A stretch of DNA of 64,000 nt, from contig QQVD01000074.1 of assembly GCA_003388555.1 (NCBI GenBank), positions 62,001 to 126,000 of the forward strand, written 5' to 3'. The notes under the pieces were generated by a model. That model saw nothing but the letters and a program-made list of their open reading frames with translations, was not told the origin of the DNA and searched no databases. The DNA comes from Acidobacteriota bacterium. Its GTDB lineage: Bacteria > Acidobacteriota > Thermoanaerobaculia > Multivoradales > Multivoraceae. This document shows positions 1-8,279 of the stretch, in pieces. The position numbers and the translations under genes are program-made. How positions within the stretch are numbered: the stretch's first letter is position 1; each line of letters starts with the position of its first letter.

Positions 1-600
1 GAGGCGCTGCGCGGCCACATCGGCAAGACCCTGGCCGAGGTCGCCGCCGAGCGCGGCACCACCCCCGAGGCGACCGCGATCGACCTGGTGCTGGAGGACG
101 AGTCGCGGGTCGAGTCGGTGTACTTCATGATGAGCGAGGACAACGTGCGGCGGCAGGTGCAGCTGCCGTGGATGTCGTTCGGCTCCGACGCCGGCTCGAT
201 GGTGCCGGAGGGCGTCTTCCTGCGCTCCTCCACCCATCCCCGCGCCTACGGCAACTTCGCCCGCCTGCTCGGCCGCTACGTGCGCGACGAAGGACTGGTG
301 CCGCTGGAAGAGGCGATCCGTCGCCTCACCTCGTGGCCGGCCGAGAACCTCGGAGTGCGCGAACGCGGCCGCATCCGCGAGGGCTGGTACGCCGACCTCG
401 TCGCCTTCGATCCGGCGCAGATCCAGGACCACGCCACCTTCGCCGAGCCGCACCAGCTGGCCACCGGAGTGCGCCACGTCTGGGTCAACGGCACCGCCGT
501 GCTGCAGGGCGGCGAGCTCACCGGCGCGACGCCGGGACGGGTGGTGCGCGGTCCCGGATGGACCGGCTGGGCGGTGGACGAGGAGAAGGCCGACAGCTGA
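1..600 (+). CDS. D-aminoacylase (N-acyl-D-amino-acid deacylase) family, C-terminal part
   Basis: The reading frame is open from base 1 and ends with TGA at 598-600, so about 199 C-terminal residues are visible and the start lies outside the window. The fragment has the end of a metal-dependent amidohydrolase barrel: a GSDAG motif with the expected catalytic or metal-binding aspartate, then a helix with SWPAENLG. It closes with the small beta-sandwich typical of the superfamily (GRIREGWYADLVAFDP, then VWVNGTAVLQGG). Known relatives hydrolyse N-acyl-D-amino acids or related amides. Substrate and localisation cannot be judged because the signal peptide and N-terminal metal site are missing. The cobalamin riboswitch follows about 100 bases downstream and belongs to the next operon. 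Confidence 0.85.
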   Translation, partial: EALRGHIGKTLAEVAAERGTTPEATAIDLVLEDESRVESVYFMMSEDNVRRQVQLPWMSFGSDAGSMVPEGVFLRSSTHPRAYGNFARLLGRYVRDEGLVPLEEAIRRLTSWPAENLGVRERGRIREGWYADLVAFDPAQIQDHATFAEPHQLATGVRHVWVNGTAVLQGGELTGATPGRVVRGPGWTGWAVDEEKADS

Positions 601-699
601 GTGCCTGCGCGCAGCCCGACCGTGCGTGACCCTGCACCACGACCGGTTGCCGGCTCGCAGCGCAACGGGTGAAGGGCGATAGAGTGTCAGGGGCGTCGC

Positions 700-1000
700 G
701 GTTCTCCGTCGGCGCCTGTGCTGAGTGCCACCGGATGCCGGGAAGTGGAGTGTGAAGCTCCCGCCGCCCCGCGACTGTGATCGGTACGAAAGCCGCTCCG
801 CCGGCCCGAAGGGGCAAACCCCGAGACACGGGGCAGACCCCGAGACCCTTGGCCTCTGGGCCGGCAGCCACTGTCGCCGCTCGCGCCGCACCCCGCGCGA
901 GCCCTTCGAAGGCGGCGGGAAGGTCGGCGGTCAGTAGATCGAAGCCGAGAGCCAGGAGACCGATCCGGAGGTGTCGGGTGTGATTCCCCGAGGGAGGGAA
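700..1000 (+). ncRNA. Cobalamin (B12) riboswitch
   Basis: The core of the adenosylcobalamin-type aptamer can be read directly: GGGAAG then GTGTGAAGCTCC and GCCCCGCGACTGTGA (about 740-780), a CCACTG element (about 868), GGGAAGG (about 917) and the B12-box-like GAGCCAGGAGACC (about 948-960). About 80 bases of extra GC-rich sequence lie between the ACTGTGA and CCACTG parts, as in many extended aptamers. Directly after the box are two alternative short stems, 974-978 with 987-991 and 984-988 with 996-1000. The second places the purine-rich ribosome binding site (991-999) in its loop and 3' arm. This suggests translational control of the btuFCD genes that follow. The aptamer is seen in the sequence; the switching mechanism is inferred. 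Exact ends are approximate. Confidence 0.9.
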
Positions 1001-1007
1001 CGCCGTC

Positions 1008-2282
1008 GTGACCGGATCCGATCTCTGCCGCAACGCTGAGCGGCCCGCCGTCGAGACCTGCGTCGACCGAGCCGGCGTGCCTCCCCTTGCGGCGACGCCC
1101 ACCCGCGGACGAAGGGAGAGACCTCGATCCGGATCGACCCTGGCCTGCCGCCGGCGAGACCTGCGTCGAGTCCACCTGGCCCTGCTGGTGGCGTTCATCG
1201 CGGCGCTGGCCCCCGGCGGCTGCCGGCCGGCCCAGCGTGGGGGCAGCGCGAGCGAGGCAGGTGTCGGGGAGAGGAAGGCCGAGGACGGCGGCGACGAGTC
1301 ACGGGTCGTCGCGACAGCTCCAGCCGCCCAGCACGCCTGGCGGATCGTCGAATCCGCGGGTGGCGACGTCTGGCGCACCCTGGCCCGCCACGACGCGGCG
1401 GGCGGACGCGAGCTGCTGGTGCTGCCGCGCCGGCCGCAGCGCATCGTCTCGCAGACGGTGGCCAGCGACGAGGTGCTGCTCGAGCTCCTCCCCGCCGAGC
1501 GCATCGCCGGTCTGTCGACCTACTCGGCGAGCGCCGGCACCTCGATCGACCTCGCCAAGGCCTCGCGGGTCGGCCGCTTCGTCGGCGGCAGCGCCGAGGA
1601 GATCCTCGCCCTGAAGCCTGATCTGGTGATCACCGCGGTGTACTCCGCCCCCGAGCTCACCCGTCGGCTGCGCGCCGTCGGTGTCCCGGTGCTGCAGCTG
1701 AGGGCGTTCGACGGCTGGGGTGACATCGAGGACAACATCGGTGCCATCGCGGCGGCAGTCGGCGCCGAGACCGCCGCCGAGGAGCTTCTCCGGAGCGCCA
1801 ACGGCCGCCTCGAAGCTGTGCGCAGTCGTCGCGCCCGAGCCCCCGCGGTCCGCGCCCTCGCCTACACCTACGGCAACGCCCAGGCCGCCGGCTCCACCTT
1901 CGACGAGGTGCTGCGGATCTGTGGCGCCCGCAACGTCGCGGCCGAGGCGGGCCTCGAGGGCTGGGCGGCGATCGATCTCGAGCGGTTGATCGTGTGGGAT
2001 CCGGAGATCGTCTTCCTGAGCTCCGAGACCGGCCGCGAGGAAGCGGAGCGCGAGCGCTTCCTGAGCCAGCCGGCGGTGCGGCGCACCCGTCTCGGCGAGC
2101 CGGGTCGTGTGGTGGTGATCTCCGGCGCCCTCTTCGGCACCGTCTCGCACCGCTACGTCGACCTGGTCGAGCGGGTCGCGGCGGCTCTCGACCGGCTGTC
2201 GGCCACGCACGGGGCCGACGACGCCGAGCGGTCCGACCCGGCGCCCGGGAAGACCGAGACGGCCAGCGAGTCGACCCCTTGA
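1008..2282 (+). CDS. btuF: ABC transporter substrate-binding lipoprotein, vitamin B12 type
   Basis: This is a periplasmic-binding-protein fold of the Peripla_BP_2 (BtuF/FhuD) class. It binds cobalamin or a cobamide and delivers it to the permease encoded next. The family signature runs from PQRIVSQTVASDEVLLELL through EEILALKPDLVI to the C-terminal FGTVSHRYVDLVERV. The start given is GTG 1008, 8 bases after a GAGGGAGGGA ribosome binding site at the end of the riboswitch. However, the lipoprotein signal (RRVHLALLVAFIA then APGGC) begins only near residue 55. The first 50 residues may be a leader-like extension, or translation may start downstream, for example at GTG 1077. The stop codon overlaps the next start (TTGA). 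Specificity for B12 rests on the riboswitch and neighbours. Confidence 0.85.
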   Translation: MTGSDLCRNAERPAVETCVDRAGVPPLAATPTRGRRERPRSGSTLACRRRDLRRVHLALLVAFIAALAPGGCRPAQRGGSASEAGVGERKAEDGGDESRVVATAPAAQHAWRIVESAGGDVWRTLARHDAAGGRELLVLPRRPQRIVSQTVASDEVLLELLPAERIAGLSTYSASAGTSIDLAKASRVGRFVGGSAEEILALKPDLVITAVYSAPELTRRLRAVGVPVLQLRAFDGWGDIEDNIGAIAAAVGAETAAEELLRSANGRLEAVRSRRARAPAVRALAYTYGNAQAAGSTFDEVLRICGARNVAAEAGLEGWAAIDLERLIVWDPEIVFLSSETGREEAERERFLSQPAVRRTRLGEPGRVVVISGALFGTVSHRYVDLVERVAAALDRLSATHGADDAERSDPAPGKTETASESTP

Positions 2283-3358
2283 GCCCCTCCACGCCGGCCA
2301 CCTCACCACGCGCCCGACGCCTTCTCCTGGTCACCGCGCTCTGCATCGCCACGACGGTGGCCGCCGCTCTCGCCTCCCTGCTGCTCGGCGCCGCCGAGAT
2401 CCCTCCCGCCACCGTGGCGTCGATCCTGTTCGGTGGCGCCGCAGAGGCCGAGATCGAAACCGCCGGCGGCTCGCTCGAGCCCGAGATGGCCCGCAGCATC
2501 GTGCTCCAGCTGCGGCTGCCACGGTGCCTGGTCGGACTGCTCGTCGGCGCCGCTCTCGCCGTCGCCGGGGTGCTGCTGCAGGGCCTCTTCCGCAACGCCC
2601 TGGCCGCTCCCGGCGTCGTCGGCACCTCGGCCGGCGGCGCCCTGGGCGCGGTGCTCGCCCTCTCCTTCGGCCTCGGCCTGCGGTCGAGCTACCTGGTGCC
2701 GCTCGGCGCCATCGCCGGCGCCTTCGCCTCCCTGGTCGTGGTGGCGCGCATCGCCCGCCACCGTGGACGCACCTCGATCACCGACCTGCTGCTCGCCGGA
2801 GTGGCCCTCAACGCCTTCCTGTCGGCCCTGAACTCGTTCGTGATCGCCCGCGCCTGGATCGACCACGAGGTGGCCAGGCGGATCAACTTCTGGCTCATGG
2901 GCGGCATCGCCGACCGCGACTGGAGTCACGTGGCGATCGCCCTGCCCGGCTGCGCCGCCGGCATCGCTCTCGCCATCGCCCATGCGCGCGATCTCGACCT
3001 GATGCTCCAGGGCGAGGATCTCGCCCGCTCGCTCGGCGTCGACGGCGAGCGACTGAAGAACGTGCTGCTCCTCGCCACCGCCCTGCTGGTCGGCTCGGCG
3101 GTCGCGGTGAGCGGCGTCGTCGGCTTCGTCGGCCTGGTGGTGCCTCACGTGGTGCGACTCGCGATCGGCCCGTCCCACCGCGCACTGGTCCTGCTCTCCG
3201 CCGTCGCCGGCGCCGCCTTCGTGCTGCTCAGCGACCTCATCGCCCGCACCGCCGTGTCGCCGGGGGAGCTGCAGCTCGGCATCGTCACCGCCTTCGTCGG
3301 CGCTCCCTTCTTCGTCTTCCTGCTGATCCGCGAGCGTGGCCGTGTCGAGACCCTCTGA
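2279..3358 (+). CDS. btuC: FecCD-family ABC permease for vitamin B12
   Basis: This is a polytopic inner-membrane permease of the BtuC/FecCD family, about 359 residues, the usual length. Recognisable parts are RLPRCLVGLLVGAALAVAG, the GxxLQGLFRNALAAPGVVG segment, the coupling region SLGVDGERLKN and the conserved GFVGLVVPHVVRL near residues 280-295. About ten membrane helices are apparent. The chosen start is TTG 2279, which overlaps the TGA of the preceding gene by the 4-base TTGA. The frame stays open upstream, but that upstream stretch is antisense-like and unrelated to the family. It should form the membrane channel with the ATPase encoded next and receive substrate from the lipoprotein encoded before. 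Confidence 0.87.
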   Translation: MSPSTPATSPRARRLLLVTALCIATTVAAALASLLLGAAEIPPATVASILFGGAAEAEIETAGGSLEPEMARSIVLQLRLPRCLVGLLVGAALAVAGVLLQGLFRNALAAPGVVGTSAGGALGAVLALSFGLGLRSSYLVPLGAIAGAFASLVVVARIARHRGRTSITDLLLAGVALNAFLSALNSFVIARAWIDHEVARRINFWLMGGIADRDWSHVAIALPGCAAGIALAIAHARDLDLMLQGEDLARSLGVDGERLKNVLLLATALLVGSAVAVSGVVGFVGLVVPHVVRLAIGPSHRALVLLSAVAGAAFVLLSDLIARTAVSPGELQLGIVTAFVGAPFFVFLLIRERGRVETL

Positions 3359-4196
3359 GCCCGAGTCGTCGAGCCCTCGCACGGCGCCCGCCCGGGTCGA
3401 CGCGAGCCTGGTGCTCGAGAACGTCACCCTGGCGCTCGGCGAGGCAGCGCACGCACCGGTGCTGGTCCGCGATCTCGACCTCGATCTGCGGGCCGGCTCG
3501 CTGGTGGTCCTGCTCGGCCCCAACGGCAGTGGCAAGACGACGACGCTGCGCCTGGCGGCGGGACTGGTCGCGCCGACGAGCGGCCGGGTGCTGCTCGACG
3601 GAGAGCCCCTGGACCGCTCCCGAGGCAGCAGCCTGCGGCGACTGGCGCGGCGCGTCGCCTACGTGCCGCAGAGCTACCAGTCGACCTTCGACTTCACCGT
3701 GCGCGAGCTCGTGGCGATGGCGCGGTATCCCCACCACGGGCGCTTCGCGGCGCCTTCGCTCGCCGATCGCCGCCAGGTCGAGGCGGCGCTGGAGCGGCTC
3801 GAGCTGGTTCCGCTCCAGCACCGCATCGCCCACACGCTTTCGGGTGGAGAGCTGCAGCGGGTCCAGCTGGCCCGCTGCCTGGCCAGCGAGGCGCACGTCC
3901 TGCTGCTCGACGAACCGACCTCGAACCTCGACCTGGCGCACGGTCTCGAGGTGCTCGAGGTGTGCCGCGCCCTCGCCGACGAGGGACGTCTGGTGGTGCT
4001 GACCCTGCACGACCTGATGGCGGCGCGGCGCTTCGCCGATCGCGTCGTGCTGCTGCAGGAGGGGCGACTGGTCGACGACGGGACGCCCGTGCAGGTCCTC
4101 GACGCCGGGAACATCCGCCGCGTCTTCGCGGTCGAGGCCAGCGAGCTGCGCAGCGGCTCGCGATCGGCCTACTGGTTCGACCGCCTGCAGAGCTGA
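3336..4196 (+). CDS. btuD: ABC transporter ATP-binding protein, vitamin B12 type
   Basis: This is the ATPase of the B12 importer, 286 residues. All motifs are intact: Walker A GPNGSGKTT (residues 61-69), Q-loop YVPQS (about 109-113), signature LSGGELQRV (168-176), Walker B VLLLDEPTS (188-196) and switch histidine LTLHD. It starts at GTG 3336, with an in-frame GTG at 3342 also possible, and overlaps the permease gene by 23 bases, which supports translational coupling. A GC-rich stem-loop follows the stop (GGGG/CCCC pairing around 4203-4217) without a T-tract. The same fold serves iron-siderophore uptake; the upstream cobalamin riboswitch favours B12. Confidence 0.87.
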   Translation: MAVSRPSEPESSSPRTAPARVDASLVLENVTLALGEAAHAPVLVRDLDLDLRAGSLVVLLGPNGSGKTTTLRLAAGLVAPTSGRVLLDGEPLDRSRGSSLRRLARRVAYVPQSYQSTFDFTVRELVAMARYPHHGRFAAPSLADRRQVEAALERLELVPLQHRIAHTLSGGELQRVQLARCLASEAHVLLLDEPTSNLDLAHGLEVLEVCRALADEGRLVVLTLHDLMAARRFADRVVLLQEGRLVDDGTPVQVLDAGNIRRVFAVEASELRSGSRSAYWFDRLQS

Positions 4197-4441
4197 CGCC
4201 GCGGGGCCGGACCCCGGCAGCGGGGACGAGCACGCCTGGCGCGCGGCCCGAGTCGTCCCCCGACTGTGCGCGGCGCTGTCCCGTCCCACCCTGAGCCGCG
4301 ATCTGAACCAGCGGTGCGGATCCCGCGTATCTGGCACAGAATCCCTCTGCCTGCACACCACCGGCCCCTAGGCCGTGGCGGGCATCACTCCGAGCCCCCG
4401 GATGCAGACCCTTCCCGATCCAACTCCAGGAGAATGATGAA

Positions 4442-5053
4442 ATGAAGTCATTGAAGAGACCGCTGTTCGTTCTCGCCCTCGTCCTGCTCGCCGTCGGCGC
4501 CCTCGCCAGCACGGCGACCGCCCAGAGCGAGCGTCCCAAGAGCCCTCGCGGCCAGGCCGCGACGCAGGTTGGACCGGCCTTCGAGCACTGGGTCACGGTC
4601 GACTACGGGCGGCCGATCCTGCGCGGCCGCGGCGGCGTCTTCGGCAGCGGCGAGGAGTACGGCAAGAAGGTCAACGCCGGCGCCCCGGTCTGGCGCGCCG
4701 GAGCGAATCAGAGCACCCGCTTCGCCACCGAGGTGGCGCTGAAGTTCGGCGACCAGACCCTTCCCGCCGGCGAGTACTCGCTGTTCATCGAGCTCGCCAG
4801 CCCGACCGAGTGGAACCTGATCCTCTCCAACTGGGGCGCCCAGCAGCAGTTCAGCCGCGACGACAAGGAGAACCTCTGGGGAGCCTACGGCTACACCGCC
4901 GAGAAGGACGTGGTGAAGGTGCCGATGCAGGTGATGAACATCGACCTTTCGGTCGACCAGCTCACCTTCGGCTTCATCAACGGCAGCGCCGAGGGCGGCG
5001 CTCTGGCGGTCTGGTGGGACAACGTGATGGCGACGGCGCCCTTCACGCTCTGA
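4442..5053 (+). CDS. DUF2911 domain exported protein
   Basis: This is an exported protein of 203 residues with a clear Sec signal peptide (MKSLKRPLFVLALVLLAVG, then STATAQ). The mature part matches the DUF2911 family: VTVDYGRPILRGRGG, VWRAGANQSTRF, LPAGEYSLFIE and WNLILSNWGAQ. The family is a beta-sandwich protein of unknown function, common in Bacteroidota and Acidobacteriota and usually predicted to be periplasmic. The start at ATG 4442 is 9 bases after CAGGAG; two nearby ATGs (4434, 4437) are in another frame. It stands alone, between the btu operon and the convergent ABC permease gene, and is followed by a strong stem-loop at 5076-5100. Confidence 0.85.
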   Translation: MKSLKRPLFVLALVLLAVGALASTATAQSERPKSPRGQAATQVGPAFEHWVTVDYGRPILRGRGGVFGSGEEYGKKVNAGAPVWRAGANQSTRFATEVALKFGDQTLPAGEYSLFIELASPTEWNLILSNWGAQQQFSRDDKENLWGAYGYTAEKDVVKVPMQVMNIDLSVDQLTFGFINGSAEGGALAVWWDNVMATAPFTL

Positions 5054-5075
5054 CCTGCGGTCGAGCACCAGCCGA

Positions 5076-5100
5076 GGAGGCGCCGCCCACCGGCGCCTCC
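5076..5100. terminator. Stem-loop between convergent genes
   Basis: A perfect 10-base inverted repeat (GGAGGCGCCG / CGGCGCCTCC) with a 5-base loop lies between the convergent ends of the DUF2911 gene (5053) and the ABC permease gene (5134). There is no T-tract on either strand. It could end transcription from both sides or act with another factor. Position and symmetry are seen; function is inferred. Confidence 0.55.
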
Positions 5101-5133
5101 GCCCCTCTGGCATTCGGCCGGACCGCGCGCGCC

Positions 5134-8049
5134 TCACTCGCTGCGTAGCGACTCCACCGGATCGACCCGCGCCGCGCGCCGCGCCGGCAGTGCCACCGCC
5201 GACGCGGCCACCGCTAGCAGCAGGGCGAGCACCCAGGCAACCACCACCGGGTCGCCGGGGCGCACCCCCTGCAGGACGCCGGCGAGCATCCGCCCCGCCG
5301 CCGCGGCGAGCGCCAGGCCGAGCAGGGCACCCACCGCCACCAGGCGCAGACCCTGGCCGATCACCAGACGAGCGACGTTGCGGCCGGTGGCGCCGAGCGC
5401 CATGCGTACTCCCATCTCGTAGCGGCGTTGGGCCATGGCGTACGAGATCACGCTGTAGAGGCCGAAGGCGGCCAGCAGCGAGGCGACGACCGCGAAGGCG
5501 ACGAAGAGTGTCGACACGAAGCGCTCCTGCCACACCGAACGCTGCACGTGCTCTTCGAGGGTGCGCACTCCCCACAGCGGCTGGGTCGGGTCGATCTCTC
5601 GTACTGTGCGCTGCAGCTCCTCGAGCAGCACCGGCGCCGACAGGTCGGCGCGCACCACCCAGCTGGCGCGCACCATGCCGATCGCTCCCTGGCTCATGTA
5701 GACCGCACGCCGCGAGGTCGGGGCCAGCGAGTCGTGTGCCACGTCCGCGACGACTCCGACGACGGTCCACCAGGGCGCCTCGTCGTCGGGTCGCGCGAAC
5801 TTCACCCGTTGACCCAGCGCCTCGCCCTCCGGCCAGACGCTCTCGGCCAGTGAACGCGAGACGATCAGCGGCAGGACCTCTTCGGCGGCATCAGCGCCGT
5901 CACCGCCGGACGGGTCGTCCTCGCCACCGCCTGCCGGAGGCCGCAGAGCCTCGAGGCGCGCCTGCACCAGGTCGAAGTCGGCGCCGCTCAGCATCGGGAT
6001 GCCCATCGCCGCGAAGTAGCCGGGGCTGACGTTCGACACCAGCACCATCGGGTCGAACTCCGACGCAACCGGGGTCTCGGGGGTGATCCCCGAGCGGTTG
6101 CGACCGCTGCCGAGCGGCATGCGATCGATCACTCCGACCGCCTCGACGCCCGGCAGTGCCGAGAAGGCGTCGTAGTACTCGAGGAAACGCGTTCGCCGCA
6201 CCAGCGGCTCCTCGCCGCGCAGCGCCAGCAGATCCAGGCCCACCACCACGGCACTCTCGCTGTCGAAGCCCGGATCACTGGAGGCGAGGTGCAGCAGGCT
6301 GCGCACCATCCAGCCGGCGGCGCAGAGCAGCACCACCGACAGCGCCACCTCGGCGACGACGAACCCACGCGAAGCGCGACCAGTGCGCATCGAGGCGCCG
6401 CCGGAGCGAACCGCGGCATCGAGTGCCGCGGTCTGCCGCAGCGCCGGGTAGATCCCGGCGACCAGCGCCGTGGCCAGCGCGACCGCAGCGGCGTAGACGA
6501 ACACACGCAGATCGGCACCAGGATCGATCCAGCTCGGCACCTCCTCCGCCGGGATCAGGCGTAGTGCGGCGCGCGACCCCCACAGTCCCAGCGCCAGGCC
6601 TCCTGCCAGGCCGAGAACGCCGAGCACCAGGCACTCGCAGAGCAGCTGACGCACCAGGCGCCCCCGATCGGCGCCGAGAGCACTGCGCAGGCCGATCTCC
6701 TCGCGCCGCGAGCTGGCCTGCGACAGCAACAGATTGGCGACGTTGGCGCAGGCGATCAGCAGCACCACGAAGACCACGCCGAGCAGAGTGACGAGGATCG
6801 GACGCACCTCGGCGGTCCTCGCCTCTCGCAGCGCGACCAGAGTCGCCGTCTTGCCTTCGTTGGTGCGCGGATGGGTCTCCGCCAGCTGCCCCATCGCCCG
6901 GGTCAGGGCCGCCTGCGCCTCCATCGGCTCGACGTCCGGCGCGATCCGCGCGGTGACGCCGAGCCAGTGCGAGCCGCGCGCCTCCGGGTCGTCGGAAGCG
7001 CGCATCGGCACGTACATCTGCACTCCGTCGATCGAGCGCATCGCGTGCGGCGCCACGCCGACGATCTCGGTCTCGATGCCGTCGAGCAGGACGGTGCGAC
7101 CGACGATCGCCGGGTCGGCGCCGAAGCTCTCCTTCCACAACTTTTCGGTCACCACCGCGACGCGGGCGCCGCGGCGGTGCTCCTCCTCGTCGAAGAAGCG
7201 CCCACGCAGCAGCGGCGTGCCGAGGATGCGGCCGTAGTTGGCGGTGACCATCGCCGTCCCGATGCGTTCGGGTCTGGCGCCGCCGGCGAGCGACGCCGGC
7301 TCCCAGTCCCAAGGCGAGAGGTCGACGACACCGGACAACATCTCGCGCAGATCGCGCACGTCGGGCCAGGAGCACGACCCCATCGAGGCCCGATCCTCGG
7401 GGTGGCAGCCGATGACGAAGAGCCGCTCGGGCTCGGGATAGGGATAGGGCTTCAGCAGGATCGAGTTGACCACGCCGAAGAGGGCGACGTTGGCTCCAAT
7501 GCCCACGGCGAGGGTGGTCGCGGCGGTGAGCGCGAAGCCGGGCCGGCGGGCGAGGCGACGGGCGGCCCAGCGTAGGTCGGTCCACCAGTCGAGCAGCGAA
7601 TCGAACGGACGGGGCATCGGTGGGAGCTCCTCTCCGGAGGTCCCGGCGGACCCTCCACGGCGCGCACCGCGCGAGCCGCCGCCGAGGCGGGAGCGCCAGC
7701 CGCGCCGTCGCGGCTGCGTCGCTCCCCTCTCACTGAAGCGGCGCAGGCCGGCGTGGGGTGCGCTCGGTGACGGATGCGCCGAGGGAGAGTCTGTGCCGGT
7801 CGTCGCCCCGCCTGGGGGCACGGCCTGGCCGCCGTCGTCGAGCTCGATCTCGAACAGGTCCTCGAACTCCAGATCGAGGGTGTCGAGGATGCGTTGCCTC
7901 GTCCTTGCGGTCGGGTACGGCCGGTGGCCGTTGACCAGCAGCGACAGATGACCGCTGCTCAGACCCATGCGCTGCGCCCAGCGGTTGAGGGTCTGTGGGC
8001 TCTTCGCCAGCTCGGCGGCGAGTCGCTCGTTGTTCAGTCGGACGCGCAA
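5134..8049 (-). CDS. ADOP-type FtsX/MacB ABC permease with N-terminal HTH domain
   Basis: One open frame of 971 codons. Residues from about 150 match the Acidobacterial duplicated orphan permease type. An N-terminal DLRWAARRLARRPGF module, a MacB-like periplasmic domain and an FtsX domain (IACANVANLLLSQASSRREEIGLRSALGA) are followed by a second copy ending in RYEMGVRMALGATGRNV and RVDPVESLRSE. Residues 1-70 are instead an XRE-like helix-turn-helix (SPQTLNRWAQRMGLSSGHLS), joined by a Ser/Pro/Gly/Arg-rich linker. The long form starts at TTG 8049 with weak ribosome binding. An ATG at 7617 starting MPRPFDSLL has AGGAG 9 bases upstream, so the permease alone (827 residues) may be the main or a second product. 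These permeases lack a linked ATPase gene, as here. Their transported substrates are unknown. Confidence 0.85.
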   Translation of the reverse strand: MRVRLNNERLAAELAKSPQTLNRWAQRMGLSSGHLSLLVNGHRPYPTARTRQRILDTLDLEFEDLFEIELDDGGQAVPPGGATTGTDSPSAHPSPSAPHAGLRRFSERGATQPRRRGWRSRLGGGSRGARRGGSAGTSGEELPPMPRPFDSLLDWWTDLRWAARRLARRPGFALTAATTLAVGIGANVALFGVVNSILLKPYPYPEPERLFVIGCHPEDRASMGSCSWPDVRDLREMLSGVVDLSPWDWEPASLAGGARPERIGTAMVTANYGRILGTPLLRGRFFDEEEHRRGARVAVVTEKLWKESFGADPAIVGRTVLLDGIETEIVGVAPHAMRSIDGVQMYVPMRASDDPEARGSHWLGVTARIAPDVEPMEAQAALTRAMGQLAETHPRTNEGKTATLVALREARTAEVRPILVTLLGVVFVVLLIACANVANLLLSQASSRREEIGLRSALGADRGRLVRQLLCECLVLGVLGLAGGLALGLWGSRAALRLIPAEEVPSWIDPGADLRVFVYAAAVALATALVAGIYPALRQTAALDAAVRSGGASMRTGRASRGFVVAEVALSVVLLCAAGWMVRSLLHLASSDPGFDSESAVVVGLDLLALRGEEPLVRRTRFLEYYDAFSALPGVEAVGVIDRMPLGSGRNRSGITPETPVASEFDPMVLVSNVSPGYFAAMGIPMLSGADFDLVQARLEALRPPAGGGEDDPSGGDGADAAEEVLPLIVSRSLAESVWPEGEALGQRVKFARPDDEAPWWTVVGVVADVAHDSLAPTSRRAVYMSQGAIGMVRASWVVRADLSAPVLLEELQRTVREIDPTQPLWGVRTLEEHVQRSVWQERFVSTLFVAFAVVASLLAAFGLYSVISYAMAQRRYEMGVRMALGATGRNVARLVIGQGLRLVAVGALLGLALAAAAGRMLAGVLQGVRPGDPVVVAWVLALLLAVAASAVALPARRAARVDPVESLRSE

Positions 8050-8279
8050 GGTCGGGTGCTCTGCTCAGGCGGCGGGCCGATGGGGACACCGGGCTCGCCG
8101 GAGCGTCGGCATCCTCCATGGCTTCCCGGACACCGAGTCTCCCTCGGCCGGGGTCCCTCCAGCAACGAGAAGGCCCGCCCGCATGTTCAGCGCACCAGGC
8201 GGTTCGCTGCACAAACTGCTTTCAGACGCTTTCAGCCGCCTGGGACTCGAGGGACACTGGGGCTCGCAAACCGCTCTTT

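Noticed and set aside
725-983. Short open frames within the riboswitch region
   Set aside because: They cover conserved aptamer elements and have no ribosome binding site.
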